DNA of 64,000 bases, from the NCBI RefSeq assembly GCF_023016155.1, contig NZ_JALKBG010000006.1, positions 186,001-250,000 on the forward strand, given 5' to 3'. Within the stretch, counting starts at the first letter, position 1. Each line of letters begins with the position of its first letter. Both the position numbers and the translations under genes were made by a program. Below are positions 61,487-64,000 of this stretch, one piece after another. Origin of the DNA: Aliiroseovarius sp. F20344 (lineage in GTDB: Bacteria > Pseudomonadota > Alphaproteobacteria > Rhodobacterales > Rhodobacteraceae). Under the pieces are notes generated by a model that was not told the DNA's origin, did no database searches, and saw only the letters and a list, made by a program, of their open reading frames with translations.

Positions 61487-61497
61487 GGGGGACTGGT

Positions 61498-62211
61498 TCA
61501 ATCCCCAAAGTCGAAACTGCCAGTGCCGATTGGTTCAATCAACTCGGGCCCATCATCTTTCATCCCAAATTTTGCAACCCGATCGACTTGGAAACGCCCA
61601 GTCCAGTGTGTGCCAAACTGTGCACGAACTTCGTCGTCTGGCGCGCTGTGATCAAGCCAGTGGGTGGCTTCTTCTGCTGACAGAAGAACCGGCATGCGCA
61701 GATGAAGATCGTGGATCTCGGGCAGGGCTGGGCGGGTTAGGATGGTGCAGGTCTGTCGCCCATCGGAAAGCTCAGTTCTAAGCCCCGCAAATAACATCAG
61801 CGGATGGTTCTGTTTCACATGAATGAAATTCGGTTGCCGATCTGATTTCGGGCCGCTCCATTCATAATACCCAATTGCCGGGACCAGACAGCGGGAATTG
61901 CGCCAGGCCTCGCGGAAGGTGGGTTTTTCATGCGCTGTTTCAATCTTGGCGTTGAACGTGGTGGCTTTCCAATCCTCTGCAGGCCCCTTGAACCAATGGG
62001 GCACAAGCCACCAGCGCGCAGTTGACGCCACAAGGTTCTCACCCTGCGGAAATAGGATGTTCACCTGTTGCGTTGGTTTGACATTATAACCCGTTGCTGC
62101 CGGTGGGGCGTCACTTGCAATCACGACAGAGCGGGATGGATAGACAAACCCTTCGATAATGGCCGCCATTTGGGCTTGCGTCATGTCGCCTGCGATCAAT
62201 CGTCCACACAT
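61498..62211 (-). CDS. SRAP (YedK/HMCES) family DNA-protein crosslinker
   Basis: 237 residues. Starts MCGRL, so after Met removal Cys2 becomes the N-terminal nucleophile that traps abasic sites in single-stranded DNA. Conserved NVKPTQ, the WGLVP-type WWLVPHWF, FNAKIETAHEKPTFREAWRNSRCLVPAIGYYEW (Glu within YYEW) and LHLRMPVLL (His) supply the other catalytic residues. No LexA-type motif was found upstream. Convergent with the Ala-rich gene. Confidence 0.93.
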   Translation of the reverse strand: MCGRLIAGDMTQAQMAAIIEGFVYPSRSVVIASDAPPAATGYNVKPTQQVNILFPQGENLVASTARWWLVPHWFKGPAEDWKATTFNAKIETAHEKPTFREAWRNSRCLVPAIGYYEWSGPKSDRQPNFIHVKQNHPLMLFAGLRTELSDGRQTCTILTRPALPEIHDLHLRMPVLLSAEEATHWLDHSAPDDEVRAQFGTHWTGRFQVDRVAKFGMKDDGPELIEPIGTGSFDFGD

Positions 62212-62298
62212 AGGGCAACATTGCCTTCAATCCTTAAGGCTGTCCATGCCGGAGCGATGGTGTGGTGCCGGGGGCGGGTTGCGCCCCCGACCTGCTAT

Positions 62299-62859
62299 TT
62301 ACGCAGCCAATGCCTGGATCGAGCGTTCGGCTTCGACCAATCCTTCTTCACCCGCGGCCCCGATGAAGGACACGTCTGTAAGGCCCATGAAGCCAAGGAC
62401 ATGTGTCAGATAGGGGGATGCGAACTCGTAATCTGCACCAACAGGTGTTCCGCCGGATGCGCTGACCACAATCACGCGCTTGCCTTCCAACAGCCCAACC
62501 GGTCCGTTTTCAGTGTAGTGGAACGTCACACCCACCCGTGCAAGCTGATCGATCCATGCTTTCAGCGTGGAAGGGATCGAGAAGTTGTAGACGGGCATTG
62601 AGATGACGACCAGGTCCGCGGCCTGAACCTCGGCCACAATGTCGTCCGACACGGCAAGCGCTGCTTTGTCGGCGTCGCTGCGGGCTTCTGGTGGGGTGAA
62701 GGTTGCGCGGCTGAAGCCCGCGTCAATGTGCGGAATGCCGTTGCTAAGGTCGCGCGTGGTGATGGTGGCACCAACGTGCTGGGCCACAACATCGTCTGCC
62801 AGTTTACGCGAAATCGAATCTTCAGAGCGGGTTGAGCTGTCAACGCGAAGGATATGCAT
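62299..62859 (-). CDS. azoR: FMN-dependent NADH-azoreductase
   Basis: 186 residues. MHILRVDSSTRSEDSISRKLAD and ISMPVYNFSIPSTLKAWIDQL, then GLLEGKRVIVVSASGG, are AzoR/flavodoxin-fold signatures for FMN and quinone binding. These enzymes reduce quinones and azo dyes. AGGAGA lies upstream of the chosen ATG. Divergent from a LysR regulator whose promoter region has an inverted and a direct repeat; regulation by that protein is likely. Confidence 0.92.
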   Translation of the reverse strand: MHILRVDSSTRSEDSISRKLADDVVAQHVGATITTRDLSNGIPHIDAGFSRATFTPPEARSDADKAALAVSDDIVAEVQAADLVVISMPVYNFSIPSTLKAWIDQLARVGVTFHYTENGPVGLLEGKRVIVVSASGGTPVGADYEFASPYLTHVLGFMGLTDVSFIGAAGEEGLVEAERSIQALAA

Positions 62860-62939
62860 GATGTGATCTCCTGTTTTCGGATCGTTTGATGTTGAGGGGA
62901 ATGTGATACCTTGCATTTTTAAACGCAATCTGGGTTAAT

Positions 62940-62972
62940 CAACAGATAGTGTTGAAATATGCACAGATAGTG
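62940..62972 (+). promoter_or_regulatory. Repeats between azoR and the LysR gene, candidate operator
   Basis: CAACA-GATAG-TGTTG (62940-62954) is an inverted repeat of the LysR-box kind. ACAGATAGTG occurs at 62942-62951 and again at 62963-62972, exactly 21 bases (two helical turns) apart. An imperfect palindrome TTGC...GCAA lies at 62911-62928. The sites are close to the start codon of the LysR gene, which suits autorepression. Confidence 0.55.
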
Positions 62973-62986
62973 GATGAGGGACTCAA

Positions 62987-63880
62987 TTGGATCATTGGGA
63001 TGAGATTCGGACGGCATTCCATGTTGCGCGCGCTGGCACTGTAAGCGGTGCTGCCGACAGTTTGGGCATCCACCATGCAACCGTGATCCGGCACATAGAT
63101 ACATTGGAGGCGCGGATGGGGGTGAAACTGTTTCAACGCCATGCCCGCGGGTATACCCCAACCGAAGCAGGGACGGATCTGGCCCGGATTGCGGCAACGA
63201 CGGAAGAGCAATTCATCCAGCTGGGTACGCGTTTGAAGGGGCAGGGGGAAGATGTCTCGGGCGAAGTGGTTGTCACTGCACTTGCTTCGTTTTCGCCGCG
63301 GTTGACGCCGGTATTGGCCGCGTTCCAGCATGCAAATCCCAACACGGTGATCCGGTTGCGCACAGGATTGCGCCTTCTGCGCCTTGAGTATGGCGAGGCG
63401 CATGTCGCGGTACGTGCAGGCAGCGCGCCGCAAGAACCCGATAATGTCGCGCAGCGGTTCTTGAACATGGAGCTTGGGCTATACGTGTCGCCGCTTTATG
63501 TAGAGAGATACGGGATGCCGAGCGAGCAAACCCTGGATCAACATCACTTTATCGGCGGCGACGATGCGACGTCGCGCGCACCTTTCATTCGTTGGATGAA
63601 TGACAATGTGGATGAAGAAAACATCACATTCCGTGTGACGGATGATGTTTCGTTACAGCAAGCATTGCTGGCAGGTGCGGGTGTCGGGTTTGCTGTGCGT
63701 GGTCAGCATCCAGAAATGTTGGAAGTCATGCCGCCATTGCCAGAATGGCGATCAGAGTTCTGGTTGGTCACCCATGTTGATCTTCACAGATCAGCCAAGG
63801 TTCAGGCGGTGCTGCGTTGTCTGAAAGATGCGGCTAAAGTCTGGGCGGCTTCGGATCCCGCGATTTCATTGCCGGATTAA
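62987..63880 (+). CDS. LysR family transcriptional regulator
   Basis: 297 residues, TTG start with GAGGGA upstream. The N-terminal HTH reads GTVSGAADSLGIHHATVIRHI and KLFQRHARGYTPTEAG. The C-terminal effector-binding domain is shorter in its conservation (VVVTALASFSPRLTPVLAAF, RLRTGLRLLRLEYGEAHVAVR). It probably regulates azoR, from which it diverges. The effector is unknown, perhaps quinone or electrophile stress. Confidence 0.9.
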   Translation: MDHWDEIRTAFHVARAGTVSGAADSLGIHHATVIRHIDTLEARMGVKLFQRHARGYTPTEAGTDLARIAATTEEQFIQLGTRLKGQGEDVSGEVVVTALASFSPRLTPVLAAFQHANPNTVIRLRTGLRLLRLEYGEAHVAVRAGSAPQEPDNVAQRFLNMELGLYVSPLYVERYGMPSEQTLDQHHFIGGDDATSRAPFIRWMNDNVDEENITFRVTDDVSLQQALLAGAGVGFAVRGQHPEMLEVMPPLPEWRSEFWLVTHVDLHRSAKVQAVLRCLKDAAKVWAASDPAISLPD

Positions 63881-64000
63881 TTGGGGTCTTCGCGCAGCTC
63901 TTCTTCCAGAAATCGCTCGAACGCGTCCAGATTGACGGGCTCGAACTGCCCAAAACCCTGCATCCAGACCGAGGCTTCACGCAAAGCGCTTGGGTCAAGT
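63877..64000 (-). CDS. C-terminal end of an unidentified protein
   Basis: The last 40 residues of a gene that starts beyond the window. They read LDPSALREASVWMQGFGQFE and PVNLDAFERFLEEELREDPN, an aromatic-rich then strongly acidic helical end. The stop codon overlaps the end of the LysR gene by three bases, tail to tail. No family is recognised. Confidence 0.55.
   Translation of the reverse strand, partial: LDPSALREASVWMQGFGQFEPVNLDAFERFLEEELREDPN

Noticed and set aside
62212-62298. LexA-type SOS box upstream of the SRAP gene
   Set aside because: No GTTC-N7-GTTC or similar spacing is present.
1-64000. CRISPR arrays, tRNA or rRNA genes, insertion sequences, prophage
   Set aside because: No regularly spaced repeats, cloverleaf arms with TTCGAAT-type loops outside genes, transposase motifs or phage structural genes were seen.

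Overview
The window looks like core chromosome of a marine-type alphaproteobacterium of the Rhodobacteraceae (Roseobacter/Rhodobacter group). The grounds are gene content and order: ctaG-ctaE-surf1-thrC-M16 peptidase, tatABC, serS, yajC-secDF-ccmABCDG, acnA, purB, dnaB, pyrE-pyrC, infC starting on a rare codon, a PtsP-type nitrogen PTS enzyme I, and GC-rich codon use. I see no rRNA, tRNA, CRISPR array, insertion sequence, phage gene or replication origin.

Layout. 1-6.5 kb: end of the cytochrome oxidase cluster, threonine synthase, an M16 protease and an FAD-linked oxidase. 6.6-9.0 kb (minus): an adenine-salvage operon mtnP-DUF418-apt with 4-base overlaps. 9.2-16 kb: SulP transporter, acyltransferases, flavin reductase, ptsP. 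16-27.3 kb: cysK, then the most accessory stretch, with A/T-richer unknown genes, a DMT transporter, a TetR-controlled divergent pair with two visible operators, a GDPD-like protein lacking its acidic metal ligands, a WYL regulator, lysC, a small RTX protein and a Nudix hydrolase. 27.5-31.8 kb: metG, an MFS transporter and an orphan ABC ATPase. 32-43.3 kb: an export and envelope-maturation stretch (tatABC, a DUF815 ATPase, serS, yajC-secDF, ccmABCDG). 43.6-50.2 kb: a TPR protein, acnA, a DUF1223 thioredoxin-like protein, an LpxL-like acyltransferase and an isolated fliG. 50.2-57.2 kb (mostly minus): two small unknowns, purB, a FosA-like protein, dnaB, pyrE and pyrC. 57.2-64 kb: a two-gene YeeE/YedE sulfur-transport pair behind a persulfide-repressor-type operator, a TRIC-like channel, a cytochrome c with an FNR-like site, infC, an alanine-rich membrane-anchored protein, a SRAP/YedK protein, and an azoreductase divergent from a LysR regulator.

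How the genes work together. The Tat, Sec and Ccm genes deliver folded, unfolded and heme-bearing proteins across the inner membrane. They lie near acnA and within reach of the oxidase assembly genes at the left end. MtnP and Apt recycle methylthioadenosine to AMP. PyrC and PyrE act in successive stages of pyrimidine synthesis, next to dnaB and purB.

I found no clear new multi-gene system. The most unusual items are regulatory or structural: oppositely charged tails on TatB and TatC, a probable pseudo-phosphodiesterase, non-standard start codons (ATA for infC, CTG for a GNAT), CtrA-, DnaA-, FNR- and SqrR-like sites, and a highly alanine-rich membrane protein. Gene functions are assigned from recognised motifs and family resemblance, without database searches. 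Start sites were chosen from ribosome binding sites and family lengths.
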